Assembly (NCBI GenBank): GCA_946629475.1
Contig: CAMOXX010000039.1
Location: 1-15,395, forward strand
Reading direction: 5' to 3'
Length of the DNA stretch: 15,395 nucleotides
Source of the DNA: an uncultured Blautia sp.
Lineage (GTDB): Bacteria > Bacillota > Clostridia > Lachnospirales > Lachnospiraceae
Each line of letters begins with the position of its first letter. Within the stretch, counting starts at the first letter, position 1. Under the pieces are notes generated by a model. It had not been told where the DNA came from. It saw only the letters and a program-made list of their open reading frames with translations, and did no database searches. Positions 15,362-15,395 of this stretch are shown here, in pieces. A program made the translations under genes and the position numbers.

Positions 15362-15395
15362 GGATAGAAAAGAGTTTGAAAATGTGATATTGTTA

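Noticed and set aside
15333..15368. Perfect TTGACA at 15333-15338 as a second promoter
   Set aside because: No acceptable -10 box lies 16-18 bases downstream; the hexamer is part of the inverted repeat.

Overview
The window looks like a chromosomal segment of a Gram-positive anaerobe of class Clostridia, most likely a Lachnospiraceae relative. The grounds are strong GGAGG-type ribosome binding sites, middling GC content, dense same-strand packing, a BspA-like leucine-rich secreted protein, a TM1586-type nitroreductase domain and a SWIM/SNF2 helicase. The taxonomic call is inference; no rRNA or marker gene is present. All nine genes read on the plus strand and there is no gene-free stretch over 300 bases.

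Layout: (1) 1-146 is a leader with a plausible promoter (61-89) and a dyad over the expected transcription start. (2) 147-1694 encodes an alpha/beta hydrolase fused to a nitroreductase-like domain. (3) 1759-7288 is a five-gene oligopeptide/dipeptide-type ABC importer in the order ATPase D, ATPase F, solute-binding protein, permease B, permease C. The first pair overlaps by 11 bases and every later pair by ATGA. (4) 7392-8714, behind its own likely promoter, is a secreted protein with BspA-type leucine-rich repeats, a region carrying a cystatin-like QxVxG motif, and a C-terminal bacterial-repeat-like domain. (5) 8754-8796 is a perfect 16-bp hairpin just upstream of 8812-9576, an unrecognised cysteine-rich membrane protein. 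(6) 9589-11283 encodes an SGNH/GDSL hydrolase fused to a second alpha/beta-hydrolase esterase. (7) 11288-15124 is a large SWIM-SNF2 helicase, closed by a clear intrinsic terminator (15152-15205). (8) 15206-15395 holds a good promoter (15237-15265) followed by nested inverted and direct repeats that may be the end of an insertion sequence or a structured leader.

Functionally, the first block is a peptide uptake system with a probable detoxification or ester-cleaving fusion enzyme upstream. The surface protein downstream could act on host or competitor proteins or proteases. The second block (membrane protein, double esterase, helicase) has short intergenic gaps and is probably co-transcribed, but no shared pathway is evident.

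The most unusual feature is that both two-domain fusion proteins carry a strong Shine-Dalgarno site and an in-frame ATG exactly at the domain junction. Each could therefore yield both the fusion and a free C-terminal enzyme, or be a recent fusion of two adjacent cistrons. I see no CRISPR array, tRNA, rRNA, phage gene or defence island, and no clear previously undescribed multi-gene system.
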